A stretch of DNA of 64,000 bases from assembly GCF_000321225.1 (NCBI RefSeq), contig NW_004450396.1, positions 3,251,466 through 3,315,465 of the forward strand, in the 5' to 3' direction. The position numbers and the translations under genes were made by a program. The stretch comes from Odobenus rosmarus divergens. Lineage: Eukaryota > Chordata > Mammalia > Carnivora > Odobenidae. Every line of letters starts with the position of its first letter. Position 1 is the first letter of the stretch. Shown piece by piece: positions 24,023-34,969 of the stretch. The notes beneath the pieces are model-generated. The model was not told the origin of the DNA. It was given only the letters and a program-made list of their open reading frames with translations, and made no database searches.

Positions 24023-24233
24023 GGGCGCCTGGGTGGCTCAGTCGGTTGAGCGTCTGCCTTCGGCTCAGGTCATGATCCCAGGGTCTTAGGATCAAGCCCC
24101 GCATCGGGCTCCCTGCTCAGCGGGAAGCCTGCTTCTCTCTCTGCCCTCTGCCTGCTGCTTCCCCTGCTTGTGCTCTTTCTCTCTCTGTGTCAAATAAATA
24201 AATAAATAAATAAATAAAATCTTTAGAAAACAA
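24023..24233 (+). mobile_element. CAN-SINE, young type
   Basis: gggcgcctgggtggctcagt, then 'gtctgccttcggctcaggtc', 'gcatcgggctccctgctcag', and six AAATAAAT-type units before ATCTTTAG. The flanks gatagagtgtg and agtagagtggg suggest a degraded target duplication. It marks the right end of the SINE-poor block. Confidence 0.95.
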
Positions 24234-24249
24234 AAAAACCCCCAAATAG

Positions 24250-24616
24250 TAGAGTGGGAATGAGGCAAAGAGCCCCGGTAGCAGGTTGCTGGCCGGTACT
24301 ACTAATTAGATCTTGGTTTTGCTAGCGCTCACAGCTGGTGCTCCTAGCTAAGTTCTGTCCCTTTCTGTTGAACAAAAACAGCTTCATAGAACATCAACAC
24401 CAGGCAAGGCCAACTGGGACCGTGATGGATCAGGAGAAAAACAAGTTTGCTCTTTAATCATGCCTGAGCACAGAGAAACACAAACATTCTCCAAACCACA
24501 AAAATGACCAAACATCCTCCTAGCCTGATCAGTAGAAGTGACCTGGGGCTTCCAGGTACAGTCTTAGCCTCATTGTTCTGTTCTCTCCTTCAAGGTAAGA
24601 TTCACTAAGATACCAC
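24250..24616. other. Unique sequence; donor-like motif at its end
   Basis: No repeat or gene is recognised. 'ctccttcaag|gtaaga' at about 24594 combines a pyrimidine tract with a donor-like core. It is probably coincidental. Confidence 0.35.
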
Positions 24617-25042
24617 TTATGGATGGAATTGTGCCACTCTTCATATCCTGAAACTCGAGCCCCCAGCACCTAGGAATGTGACCTTGTTTGGAAATGAGGT
24701 TGTTGCCCATGGAAGGAAGTTGAAATGGGATCATGCTGCGCCCCTAATCCAATGTGACTGGTGTCCTTGTAGGAAGGGGAAGTTTGGACACAGACAGGCG
24801 CACAAGGGAGAACACCATGTGAAGATTGGTATTATGCTGTCTGAAGACAAGAAACTGCCCACAAGCCAGGAGAGAGGTCTGAACAGAGCCTTCCCTAGCA
24901 CCTGCAGGGGGAGGCTGCTCCTGCTGACACCTTAATCTTGGACTTTTTAGCTTCTGGAATATGCTGAGACAGTACATTTCTGTTGATTAAGCCTACCAGG
25001 TCTGTAGTACTTTGTTATGGCAGGTGCTAGGAAACTAATGAA
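24617..25042 (+). mobile_element. MLT1-type LTR (ERVL-MaLR), plus strand
   Basis: 'ttatggatggaattgtgcca', 'ggaatgtgaccttgtttgga', 'ccaatgtgactggtgtcctt', 'ggacacagacaggcgcacaa', 'acaccttaatcttggacttt' and 'tagtactttgttatggcagg' follow the MLT1 consensus from end to end. It is solitary: no adjacent retroviral gene fragments are seen. Confidence 0.88.
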
Positions 25043-25536
25043 CATCCAATCATAGAATAATCCTCTCCCCCCCCGCCCCCAGAATCAAATCCAGAGCAAA
25101 ACTTTACTTCCTTGAATTCTCCTCAAAATTACCTAACACAAGCTTTGGTCCTCTGAGTTTTTTCATATACTCTTTTACCACGGTTCCCCACCATGTGTGT
25201 TCTCCCTCCTGCAACAAACCAATAAAACACACTTTGCTTAACTGTGAGTGAATTCCTGGTGGCCTTCAACTGAGGGGCATTGACACAACTCAGGAAGCTT
25301 TTTTCAATATGTGGATAATTATTGCTGGTTTCAATTGCTTGAGTTGTTTTCTTCAGGGAATCCTTAACTTCGTATCGTGAATGTCCATTTTCTACCACCT
25401 TCTCAACATTATACAAAGGCTCCTACACATTCCAGTTGGATTTTACCTGATATCAAGTCTGCTCTTTATTGCTTTAAATGTGGACTTTTAACTGTTTCTT
25501 AATTTTTAAGCTCATCTAAAATGTTTCACTATTTTT
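25043..25536. other. Unique sequence, C-rich run at left
   Basis: A run of eight C, then gccccc, lies at about 25070-25080 just after the LTR. The rest is unremarkable. The 95-codon minus-strand frame at 25129-25416 has no recognisable features. Confidence 0.4.
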
Positions 25537-25552
25537 CTGCTTTTATTATCTT

Positions 25553-25744
25553 TTTTTAAAAGATTTTATTTATTTATTTGAGAGAGAGAATGAGAGACAG
25601 AGAGCATGAGAGGGTGGAGGGTCAGAAGGAGAAGCAGACTCCCTGCTGAGCAGGGAGCCCAATGTGGGACTCGATCCCGGGACTCCAGGATCATGACCTG
25701 AGCTGAAGGGAGTCACTTAACCAACTGAGCCACCCAGGTGCCCC
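25553..25744 (-). mobile_element. CAN-SINE, minus strand, young type
   Basis: Reverse-order SINE with 'gactcgatcccgggactcca' and gagccacccaggtgcccc at its right end. Perfect 16-base duplication ctgcttttattatctt (25537-25552 and 25745-25760). Confidence 0.97.
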
Positions 25745-26061
25745 CTGCTTTTATTATCTTAGCATACCTATTTTTTTTTAATTTCAGATTTTTCTCTCCT
25801 TATAACTTTCTGGTCCTATTTGATATAGACCATGTCATTTTGAATCTTACTGAAAATTTCAAACAGTTTTCTCAACTTTTGGGGGTAGGTTCTACAAAAA
25901 GTCATTTTCACAGGTTTCCTCTTTTCTTTTTGCATCTTAAATACCATGAGTCTCTTCTCTTATTCTGAAATACATTTCCTGAATCTCTATATTTTCTGTT
26001 TGTGTAATATGTTAGATTCGATTATTGCTAAAGAATATTCACCTCTATGGAGGAATACACT

Positions 26062-26185
26062 CAATCGAGTCCAGCCTGGATCATCCAACCCTTAGCTGAT
26101 CCAGAGATCCATGAGAATAAATATTTATTGTTGCATGTTACTACACTAAGATTTTGTTGTTTGTTATGCAATAATAGCAAATGGA
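26062..26185 (+). mobile_element. MLT1-like LTR 3' end fragment
   Basis: 'cttagctgatccagagatcc', 'atgagaataaatatttattg', 'cactaagattttgttgtttg', 'ttatgcaataatagcaaatg' correspond to the end of a MaLR/ERVL LTR (agctgatccacagacacatgag..., taagccactgagtttt..., ttacgcagcaatagataac). The 5' part is lost. Confidence 0.65.
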
Positions 26186-27470
26186 TGCACCATGTTTTCT
26201 CATTTCTTTGTTTGCACGGTGGGATACCTACTGTATCCAGATCTAGAATTTGCCAAATGAGGTGGATGGATGCCCTTGGTTTAAATTTCTGACAATTGGG
26301 TGTTAGCTAAATTTTCTGTTTAGATCTGTAACTGTTTAATAGGTTAGTAATCTCAACTCCTAGCTCAAATTCTAGCAGTTTACAAATTACATTCATCTAG
26401 TTTTGTTCTGTGGAACTGATGGGATTTTATTCTACCCCTCTACGAGTTTTCAGACATTGAACACAAAAAGATTAAAAAAAGTGATTCCCTCTGGATCTGG
26501 CACTGTCTGCTGATAGCACTTGAATTATGGAAATTGCACATCCCAAGATTCAATGCATTCCCTTCTTAGCCAATTGTCTTCCTTAAGCCATAATCCCTAA
26601 ATAGATATATGAAGAATGGCACTAAAAGGAACATGGGAATGGTGGATAGAGGGGAGAATGGCAATTTGGGAGTCTAGAAAAGCAACAGCCACAGGGGAGA
26701 GGGAGCGATGTCCGGTTTTCTTTTTAGATCAGGCCTTGTATTTCTGGTGTGGGGGCACATGGTCTGGAAGGTATTAGCTTCACAGGACGCGCAAGACATT
26801 TCAACCCAGGTTGGAATGGAATTCCCATGAATTAAGGAAAATTTTTCTTAGTCTTAATTTTTAGTGTTGTAAGCTTTCATATATTTCTTTTTTTTGCCAT
26901 GTATTTCTCTTTTCCTAAGAATTTTAATAAGCAGAAAGAAGATGGGTTGGAGGATCCTTGTTGGATGCCATTTTGAATTATGGACTACAAATGAATACAG
27001 TGATATAACCAGAGTAGATCTTCCTTATGCGCAGAGACTGATTTTACATCTCTTAACTAATTTATAGCATAGTATCAGCACATAGTAGTTCAATAAATTT
27101 TCTTTGATGGATAAAATCAGTGTGATCTAAACCATAGATGATCCTTAATTACCCAATTGGCGGTTTTTGGCAACTGAGAAAGGAATTCCATACCTTTTTC
27201 CAAGGTCAAAATATCATGCTGTTCAGATATAAGCCAATTCACAATTCACTTGATATAAATTAGTACCATAAACTTCATAAGTTTATTGTGAAATGTAGAG
27301 TATTGCTTAAAGCAACCCGCATAATGCCACTATAACAGCAAATGTGTCTTACCCTTAACTTAAATATTAGCTTTTACTATAAGTCACTCAGAATCTAAGT
27401 TTCTTGATAGTAGGGCTTTAACAGTTTTCTTCAACCCTGTAGCCCTAGCATCTAGGTGCTTGTGTACATT
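26186..27470. other. AT-rich unique sequence
   Basis: No gene or repeat family is recognised in 1.3 kb. Confidence 0.4.
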
Positions 27471-27473
27471 TAC

Positions 27474-27497
27474 TGAATGAATGAATGAATGAATGAA
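27474..27497. repeat. (GAAT)n microsatellite on old repeat tail
   Basis: Five to six GAAT units follow 'cctagcatctaggtgcttgt' and 'gtacatttactgaatgaatg', a typical decayed end of an L2/MIR-type element where tetranucleotide tails are common. Confidence 0.8.
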
Positions 27498-27644
27498 CTA
27501 GTGAATGAGTCAATTAAGTCACACCCAGACTTAAGTTCCCCGCCATCCTCTATGGAAAATTAATCAGTGGTTACTGTTATCTGTATTAGAAAATGATGAG
27601 TCACTCTACAAGTTTATCATTTGGTGGCATCAACACAGGTAATT

Positions 27645-27849
27645 TTTTCTTTTTAGAGATTTTATTTATTTATTTGACAGAGAGAGAGAGAGAGAGAGAC
27701 ACAGTGAGAGAGGGAACACAAGCAGGGGGAGTGGGGGAGGGAGAAGCAGGCTTCCTGCTGAGCAGGGATCAACCCCAGGATCCTGGGACCCTGGGACCAT
27801 GCCCCTAGCCGAAGGCAGACACTTAAGGACTGAGCCACCCAGGTGCCCC
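27645..27849 (-). mobile_element. CAN-SINE, minus strand
   Basis: 'tagagattttatttatttat', 'tttgacagagagag', 'gggaacacaagcagggggag', 'gccgaaggcagacacttaag', gagccacccaggtgccc. It includes a small local duplication, 'gggaccctgggacc'. Perfect 14-base duplication caacacaggtaatt (27631-27644 and 27850-27863). Confidence 0.97.
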
Positions 27850-27863
27850 CAACACAGGTAATT

Positions 27864-28376
27864 AAAACCGCAGAATGATGAAGCTCAAAATAGGTATAAT
27901 CAGCTAAAAATGAAATTATTCCTAAGTCAAAGGAAATATTCCCTGTCTAAACTTGTTCATGATTTAAAAAATCATGACAGGCATTAACAGCAGATAATTC
28001 CATTTAAATTAGTACTTGAGCCCTGAAACAAAGCCGCTTAGAGAAGTTTCCTTTAATTTTGGTGAAGTGACTCTGAAATATTCAGCATTTATGGCAATGT
28101 TGACGTGTTCATTACAGAGTATTTTTAACTACTGTTAGTGGAAAATACAGGTTGGACAATAAAATCAAGTCCTTTGGGACAGTCAGGCAAGTAGATATTT
28201 ACAAACAATATTTATGTAAGACAAAGAATTAAATGATTAAATGATCTTATTTATCTTATTTTATGGCACTTCACCTCAGTAAATCTGCAATACAATGAGG
28301 GATTTAACATTTAATTACCTTCTAGCCTTTAAATTCTATGATTTTATAGCTCTTCCATCCTGGGGAAAATGTGTTT
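27864..28376. other. AT-rich unique sequence
   Basis: No gene or repeat recognised. Confidence 0.4.
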
Positions 28377-28389
28377 CACTTCTCTTTTA

Positions 28390-28619
28390 TTTTTTAAATT
28401 TTATTATTATTATTATTTTTAAAGATTTTTTATTTATTTATTTGACAGAGAGAGAAACAGGGAGAGAGGGAACACAAGCAGAGGGAGTGGGAGAGGGAGA
28501 AGCAGGCCTCCCGCCGAGCAGGGAGCCGGAGGCGGGGCTCTATTCCAGGACCCCAGGATCATGACCTGAGCCGAAGGCAGACGCTCAAGCTCAACGACTG
28601 ATCCACCCAGGCGCTCCAC
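28390..28619 (-). mobile_element. CAN-SINE, minus strand, with TTA tail expansion
   Basis: The reversed tail contains a (TTA)n run (28401-28415) before aaagattttttatttattta. The body reads 'gggaacacaagcagagggag' and ends 'gatccacccaggcgct'. 13-base duplication cacttctctttta (28377-28389 and 28620-28632). Confidence 0.96.
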
Positions 28620-28762
28620 CACTTCTCTTTTAAAGTAAATGAGATAAAAATAAATGTTTTGTTTTCAACATGATAAACTTAATTTTTATTTTCACGCATG
28701 CACTGTTTCTCTCTGATAAAGTGAGCCCAACCAAAATATTACTTCAGAAATCTTGTAAATTT

Positions 28763-28945
28763 GGGCGCCTGGGTGGCTCAGTTGGTTGGGCGGCTGCCTT
28801 CGGCTCGGGTCATGATCCTGGAGTCCCTGGATCGAGTCCCGCATCGGGCTCCCTGCTCGGCGGGAAGTCCGCTTCTCCCTCTAACCCTCCCCCCTCTCAT
28901 GTGCTCTCTCTCTCTGAAATAAATAAAATCTTAAAAAAAAAAAAA
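28763..28945 (+). mobile_element. CAN-SINE, plus strand, young type
   Basis: gggcgcctgggtggctcagt through to 'tctctgaaataaataaaatc' and A tail. Exact 17-base duplication agaaatcttgtaaattt (28746-28762 and 28946-28962). It is 143 bases from the inverted SINE at 28390. Confidence 0.97.
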
Positions 28946-29165
28946 AGAAATCTTGTAAATTTAGTTTCTAGAACATTCCTTTACTCCAAGTCTAAATTTA
29001 ATGTTTGAAGTTTAGAGAGAAATCATAAAGTAATAAAGCGACAGCATCCCTGTATAAACAAAAGCAAAAATCCTCTTTGAAAAAGCCATAAAGAGCTTCT
29101 TGTTGCTCCAGCGCCAGAATTTTCTGTAAGAGCCCTTATAGTGGGCTGGTCAGATGTTTTCGAGC

Positions 29166-29186
29166 CAATACTGCCATCTGTTGGTG
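29166..29186 (-). promoter_or_regulatory. CTCF-like motif
   Basis: ctgccatctgttgg reads CCAACAGATGGCAG on the minus strand, close to the CTCF core CCANNAGRKGGCRS. It lies in unique sequence. Motif similarity alone does not show occupancy. Confidence 0.35.
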
Positions 29187-29384
29187 AAGTTACTGTGGTA
29201 GTTTACAAAATGTAATTTTGGTTGATAAAGGGTGAAGGCTTTGTTTTTGCTTTTGCTTTGGTTAATTTTTTGAATTTTATTCAAGCTGGCATGGAAAGGG
29301 AAGTAATCTTCTTTCTCAAAGAATTTCACAATTTGGTTTACTGACTAAGGACGCTGGATGCATTATTTCCCACCTGTGTGGGAA

Positions 29385-29490
29385 AGTTACTTAAGCTCTC
29401 TGGGTTTTTCTCATCCATAGAGTGGACATACTTAGCACAGTGCCTGGCACTTACTTGTGCTCAGTGAACATTAGCGATTATCATTACTTC
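29385..29490 (+). repeat. MIR relic with internal deletion
   Basis: 'agttacttaagctctctggg', 'tctcatccatagagtggaca', 'cttagcacagtgcctggcac', 'tgctcagtgaacattagcga'. The segment between the 'aaaatggg' region and 'cttagcacagtg' is missing relative to MIR. Confidence 0.85.
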
Positions 29491-30330
29491 CTTCTTAAGG
29501 CATAACTGAATGAAAGCTTCTTGATTGCTTTCTAGGACTATTCCTGATTTCTAAGATATTTCTCATTTGTTTGCTCATTTGTTTCAATAGCTCTGCAATA
29601 GCGGAACATAATAGAAAGTCTCAAATGTTACTGAGGTTTTTATTTCCATCTCTTGAAATTATTTAAGCTACTTAAAATTTACTTCATTGAGAGACATTTC
29701 AGGTGACAGCCTCTATTTTTGGAAGCAGTAGTTTTATTTTGAATTTTCACATTTTTCTATAAATTCAATTTATCACGGTGACAAAACTTGCAAAAGAAAA
29801 CTATAAACAAATAAAAAATGAGTTGTGCTTTTGGAAATGCTGCATAGACTTACTAAAAACAGCATCTAGAATGTGGGTATTATCACAGAAGGCAAGCAGC
29901 GAATCATTCCGTGCTGTCACGGATCGGAAATTCACTGAGGGCCACTGTGACATTTCCACCCTGCTTCTTTTCTGCCAACAGATAGCTTTGTCCCCTTTTT
30001 ACGCTTTCAGATTTGTTCTGTAGGCTCATGCCTTTTCCAATGTAAATTTGCCTCTCTTTTCTCAGCTCCTGCCAAATCTCCTCTTCTTCGAAAACCCTGA
30101 TCAATATCAAAAAGGCCCAGGAGACCAGCAGAGTTCTCCTCTGAAGGTCATGGGGAGGAGTGCTGGGGATGCTTCCATGCAATTCCTGTGACCAGCCACA
30201 TACATATTTTATAAATCACAATCACAACTAATGCACAGTGCAGTTTAAACAATAACTCATGTTCCTCCTCATCAGAGACTTGGTAAAACTGCTACCAGAT
30301 GTTTTTGCCTTAGTCCTGTTAGGATCCAAT
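29491..30330. other. Unique sequence
   Basis: No gene or repeat recognised. The overlapping frames at 29778-30023 (+) and 29904-30182 (-) are unremarkable. Confidence 0.4.
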
Positions 30331-30429
30331 GCTCTGGTCATTTGACTTCCACATTGTCTCCTTTTCTGACACTTACTCTTGTTAAATCTGAATGGTCAAC
30401 TTTTTTGTATCAAGACTTTAACACTAATT

Positions 30430-31310
30430 GCAGAGAATTCCTGCAACCCATCCAGATCTGGTGTTTGCGTTACCACACACCCTCCTGGCCTACCCACAGC
30501 AGCTTCCTTTGTTCTCGACCCATCTTCATAAATGATACCACCTTTCATCTCACGGCTCAGGCCCCAAATATTAGAGACATTTTAAATTTCTCTTCTCTCT
30601 CACATCTCAAATTTAGTCCATAGACAACTCATTAGCTCAATCTTCAAAATGCATATGACTTTTTAAAAATCTCCTCCACTGCTAACATCCTGGGCCAAAC
30701 CACGATCTTCTCTCCCTGGACTACTGAAATGTCTTTGACTGGATCTTTTAAGAAAATAAACCAGATCATGCCTCTTCTTGCTCTAACTCTTCAGCATCCT
30801 ACCATGTTATCTAGGGTATGATCAAAACTCTTCACCATGGCCTCTTGCCCTACAGAAACTGGCCCGTGATGACCTTACTCATTTTCATCCAGACCCCCAT
30901 CACTTTGCCTGGCCCCACCTGCCTTGCAGTTCTTCCTGAACATTCCAGCACACTCCCACATCAGAGTCTTTGCGCTTGCTATAATAGTCATCCAGCATGC
31001 TCTTCCCCAGATGTTGCAGCAATGCACTCCCTCACATTAGTCAAACCCCTGCTCAAATGTCACTTCCATAGCTAGGCCTCCCCAAACATGCCAGTTAAAG
31101 CAACCACCCCTTCCTTTCCTCATCCCTGTCCTACTGCTCTCCATCCCGGAACCAGCTCTCTGTTGATTTGGAGCACAGACCACTCCCTTGCATTATAGAG
31201 TTATTTGTAGGTAAGGTGTCTCCATCCTTAGATGTACATTTCAGCAGGGTCCTTGTCTCTTGTCCACTGCTTCGGCCTCAGTGCCTACCACATAGGAGGC
31301 ATTTTTAAAA
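30430..31310 (+). repeat. Long L2 3' UTR relic
   Basis: Nearly 0.9 kb in L2 order: 'ctgaaatgtctttgactgga', 'ccagatcatgcctcttcttg', 'ctcttcaccatggcctcttg', 'cagagtctttgcgcttgcta', 'tgctcaaatgtcacttccat', 'gcattatagagttatttgta', 'cagcagggtccttgtctctt', 'cagtgcctaccacatag'. The C/T-rich frames at 30342-30623 and 30818-31075 are by-products of this repeat. Confidence 0.85.
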
Positions 31311-31414
31311 ATGTTTAAATTTGTGTGAGAATTATTGAGTAAATGAAACTTCAGAGTCTCTGTTGACTATTTCTCAGATATTACACTTGATTATTTAAAG
31401 TAATAATTACCACT

Positions 31415-31510
31415 CAGAGAACTTACCAAGTGACCGATGTGACACTAGGCACTTAATGCATGTAATCTGATTGAATCCTTATAGTAATGCTAAAAGAAAC
31501 CTATGTGTTT
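31415..31510 (-). repeat. MIR relic, minus strand
   Basis: 'gtgacactaggcacttaatg', 'catgtaatctgattgaatcc', 'ttatagtaatgctaaaagaa' is the reversed 3' half of MIR (tgccaggcactg..., cattatctcatttaatcctcac...). Confidence 0.65.
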
Positions 31511-31626
31511 TCCTCAATTGCCTGATAACCTTGTTTTTCTATGAATTTTCATAAATTAAGAAAAGTTATTGGTCATTTGATAAATGGAATAGATTTTCTC
31601 AGACATTGTATAGATATGGTTCTAAA

Positions 31627-31792
31627 GATTTTTTTTTTATTTATTTATTCATGAAAGACAGAGAGAGAGAGGCAGACGGAGAAGCAGGCTCCCAAGGAGC
31701 AGGGAGCCCAACGCGGGACTCGATCCCAGGACCCTGGGATCACGACCCGAGCCGAAGGCAGACGCCCAACCATCCGAGCCACCCAGGCGCCC
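31627..31792 (-). mobile_element. CAN-SINE, minus strand, shorter subtype
   Basis: 'ttatttatttattcatgaaa', 'gacagagagagagaggcaga', 'aaggagcagggagcccaacg', 'gggatcacgacccgagccga', ending gagccacccaggcgccc. The GA section is shorter than in its neighbours. Perfect 16-base duplication tagatatggttctaaa (31611-31626 and 31793-31808). Confidence 0.97.
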
Positions 31793-31808
31793 TAGATATG
31801 GTTCTAAA

Positions 31809-32865
31809 AGACTCCCTTCCCCTTGATTGAAACTGGTCTAAGCTAAACTGTCTATTTGAGAGGGCTTCTTTTTTGGGACATGTCTAGTGATGAGGTAGAA
31901 TAGAGAGTTAGGGGATCACTACGCAACCTTATTATCAGTTTAAGTTACCATGAAAGCAAGATTCAGGTTGAATTATGCTTTGCAAACAGCTTTGAGCAAG
32001 TTGGCACAAAAACAGCCATGCAATCTGTTTTTAAAAGCTCTGTGACTACCTTGTGCCATAGATTCACTGGATATGATGATATTCTGGCAGCAGGATTGAG
32101 CTGATTTAGTCAGATCGGGTGATTTTGTGAAGTGGTGTGGCCAGGTCTTATTTGGAGCCCTAGAATGAGAGTTTTAAAGGGTCCAGGCTGTGGTGCTCAT
32201 CTGAGTCTTGTATTCCAGTTTATACGGGGGCAAACGTTCCTGTGCAATAGATCTAAGCAAATCACCTAACTTGAACACCATCCATTTTCACAGTATAAAA
32301 TTAATCCTAACAACTCTTATGCTGATGAACAATTCTTACAGGGCAGCTAGAAATAGTCAAGCGCAGAGCAGTCGCCTCTGGAGCGAGGTCTCCTGATAAG
32401 AGTGTTTCAAATGCTAACTAAGTACTTCTGGAGTGTGTTCTTGATTAGGGAAAATACACTTCAAATGTCAACTGATCCTCAAGTGTCCCTACTTCGTTCC
32501 TATATCACACTTTCCAAGATAAAGCACTGAAAGGGAAATTATAAATAATGGAGCAGTCTCCGTGGTACGGTCAGCTCCGAGGCTGCACGGGTGCGTGGAC
32601 AGGCTGAGCCGAAGGCCGGAAGCACCTTCATGATGCCTTCATGGCCAGTGGGTAGGCAAGATAAAGAAGATGAAGCCCTCAGTGGCCAAAGGGAGACTTC
32701 TCTCAAGTGGAGGAGGTACAGCATCCAGTATTGGATGGAGCTGTCCTTACCTTTTTTCCCACTGGGACCGTTGTAGAGTTGAAATTTCAGTCGGGCTTCC
32801 ATCCACATTTCTTGGCCCCCACATGGGAGCTCTCTGAAGCAGGCACCCACTTTTCTTCAAAAGCT
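31809..32865. other. Unique sequence
   Basis: No supported gene. The region 32540-32850 has opposing frames of about 100 codons (32539-32850 minus, 32707-33039 plus) without recognisable domains. Composition is balanced there. Confidence 0.4.
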
Positions 32866-33500
32866 GTTTTGGGGTTGTGGAATACAAAGACCAACCCAAT
32901 GAGAAAAGCGAAGGCTATTTATTCAGAGCTGCAAGGGAGTCAGCCACCCACACGTGTGTTTTGGTGGAGATTTAAGGCAGAGGAGTGGGAAAGCTTTATA
33001 ATAAAAAGAGAGAGAGAGAAAGATTTAGATGTGCCCTGATGGGGGGTGGTTGGACTGGGGAAACAGTGAACCGGCTAACTAGAAGTGGGGCATCCTAGGT
33101 GATCGTTTGGGGGTATGGATTTGGCTTTCTCTGCTCCATCCTAAATTGGAAACAGAACAAAAATTAGGGAAGCGGTCAATTATTATTCAAGTCCTAGCCA
33201 TTTTGAGCCAATTGGTAAAGAAGTTATTACTCCACTTCCTGGATTGTTACTAAACATACCAGTCCAACTTCCTCCAAGTCTGCCTTCTAGTTGGCTGGCT
33301 TCCTGGGCTGGTTACTGTAGATAAGGAGGTTGGTTTCCTGGGCAAGTTGTTGCAAACTGTGGATCAGAGTTCTATATTTAAATATGACCTGGCCATTGTC
33401 TGTTTGTATATTCAGCCTGGTAGCAGGCAAGTGGGTTGAGGAGACTACCCAGTGCCCAGTTCTTTCATGACCTTGGCTGTTCCTAAGCCTGTGTCTAGAG
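32866..33500 (-). mobile_element. Probable solitary ERV LTR, minus strand, family not named
   Basis: Read on the minus strand, the right-to-left order gives a U3-like stretch, then 'gactcccttgcagctctgaa', AATAAA, about 20 bases later 'gggttggtctttgtattcca'. That is the R/U5 arrangement of a mammalian retroviral LTR. No internal viral region is attached. The family and the exact 5' end are uncertain. Confidence 0.5.
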
Positions 33501-33711
33501 GCTAGGAGCTATGGGTTCCCTAAAAAATTGTTAGTATATTGGACATTCATGGGATGCTGTAGACATTGTCATTTTTGATAAATTTTCATTTTGAGGAGCC
33601 ACATTCTCCACTGCTGACCAATTTTGGCAAAGTTACATATATTCTGTAATTTTGGAAGAAGGTTTTCAGAAATACATCCAGGAAATTATCTCTCAAAATT
33701 TTGCTGTATTA

Positions 33712-33789
33712 GGCAATATAAATGTATCAAATCAATACATTGTATGCCTTAAACTTACATAATGTTTTATGTCAAACGTAACTCAAATC
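33712..33789 (+). mobile_element. 78-bp L1 tail insertion
   Basis: 'tgtatcaaatcaatacattg', 'taaacttacataatgtttta' are the last bases of an L1 3' UTR. The perfect 15-base duplication aattttgctgtatta (33697-33711 and 33790-33804) proves a very strongly 5'-truncated insertion. The poly-A tail has been lost. Confidence 0.85.
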
Positions 33790-34011
33790 AATTTTGCTGT
33801 ATTACAAATAGGACTTAAAATAGATTTTAGGAAAACACTTACATGTTGCTGCCCATCAAGATCACCTTCCTTACTATGATCGGTATTCTATTTAAATTGG
33901 AAATGTTTACACAGTTACAGTATTCTGCGAATTACTTTGGTAATCTGGCACTGAAAAAGCCATGACATTCTTTTGATATAGTGACCCTTTCTTTTAATAC
34001 TAGTGCTTTTA

Positions 34012-34194
34012 GGGGCGCCTGGGTGGCTCAGTTGGTTAAGCGGCTGCCTTCGGCTCAGATCATGATCCCGGGGTCCTGGGATGCAACCCCACAGTGGGCT
34101 CCCTGCTCGGCGGGAAGCCTGCTTCTCCCCCTCTCTCTCTCTGCCTGCTTGTGTTCTCTCTCTCTGTCAAATAAATAATAAAATCTTAAAAAAA
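34012..34194 (+). mobile_element. CAN-SINE, young type
   Basis: ggggcgcctgggtggctcag to 'aaataaataataaaatctta'. Perfect 16-base duplication aatactagtgctttta (33996-34011 and 34195-34210). Confidence 0.97.
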
Positions 34195-34210
34195 AATACT
34201 AGTGCTTTTA

Positions 34211-34545
34211 CATCCAATATAGGAAAAGAATTGATTTTGAAGTTTAGCTTTGGCTCATAGCTGGGACAAATCTTGTAATTTAGAGTTAGGATAAATCTTC
34301 TTAATATTTCTAGTGTTTTCAATGTAGAGAAGTTGGCATTAAAATCAATATACTCTGTCCTTTATTTAATACCAATTACACATTTTTCATAAACACAATT
34401 TATTTTTCTTCAAAGACTTTCTTAGTGCCTTTGATGACTTCAAAGGCTTTGTTACCCTGAATTCTGTTTTCTGCCCTCTTTTGCTTATAACATTAATTTT
34501 ACTTAAAATATCATGTCAGACTAATATGGATAAAATGAATTTAAT
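34211..34545. other. AT-rich unique sequence
   Basis: Nothing recognised. Confidence 0.4.
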
Positions 34546-34554
34546 AACATTTAT

Positions 34555-34750
34555 ATTTTTTTAAGATTTTATTTATTTATTTGACAGAGAGAGACACAGC
34601 GAGAGAGGGAACACAAGCAGGGGGAGTGGGAGAGGGAGAAACAGGCCTCCCGCCGAGCAGGGAGCCCGATGTGGGGCTTCATCCCAGGACCCTAGGATCA
34701 TGACCTGAGCCAAAGGCAGATGCTTAATGACTGAGCCACCCAGGTGTCCC
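34555..34750 (-). mobile_element. CAN-SINE, minus strand
   Basis: 'aagattttatttatttattt', 'gggaacacaagcagggggag', 'ggatcatgacctgagccaaa', gagccacccaggtgtccc. Duplication aacatttat (34546-34554 and 34751-34759). Confidence 0.96.
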
Positions 34751-34969
34751 AACATTTATTTTTTTGAAGGTATATTTTTTTGTTTGTACTCTAGAATTTA
34801 TTAATGCATCAATAATTTCTAAAAGATTGTTGCATACTGCCATTATTTGAGTTTTTGTGTTGACTTTCCAATTGTGGTTTAAGTTTTTAAATGTATGTTT
34901 GTTAGACATGTTTTCATACACTAGATTGTTTCATTGTAGCCTAAATCAATTTTTAAGATCTTCTATTGA

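Noticed and set aside
30818..31075. Cys/Pro-rich 85-codon frame
   Set aside because: Part of the L2 3' UTR, whose C/T-rich text yields stop-poor frames.
32866..33500. Possible retroviral internal genes near the LTR-like units
   Set aside because: No gag, pol or env-like frames are visible on either side. The units appear solitary.
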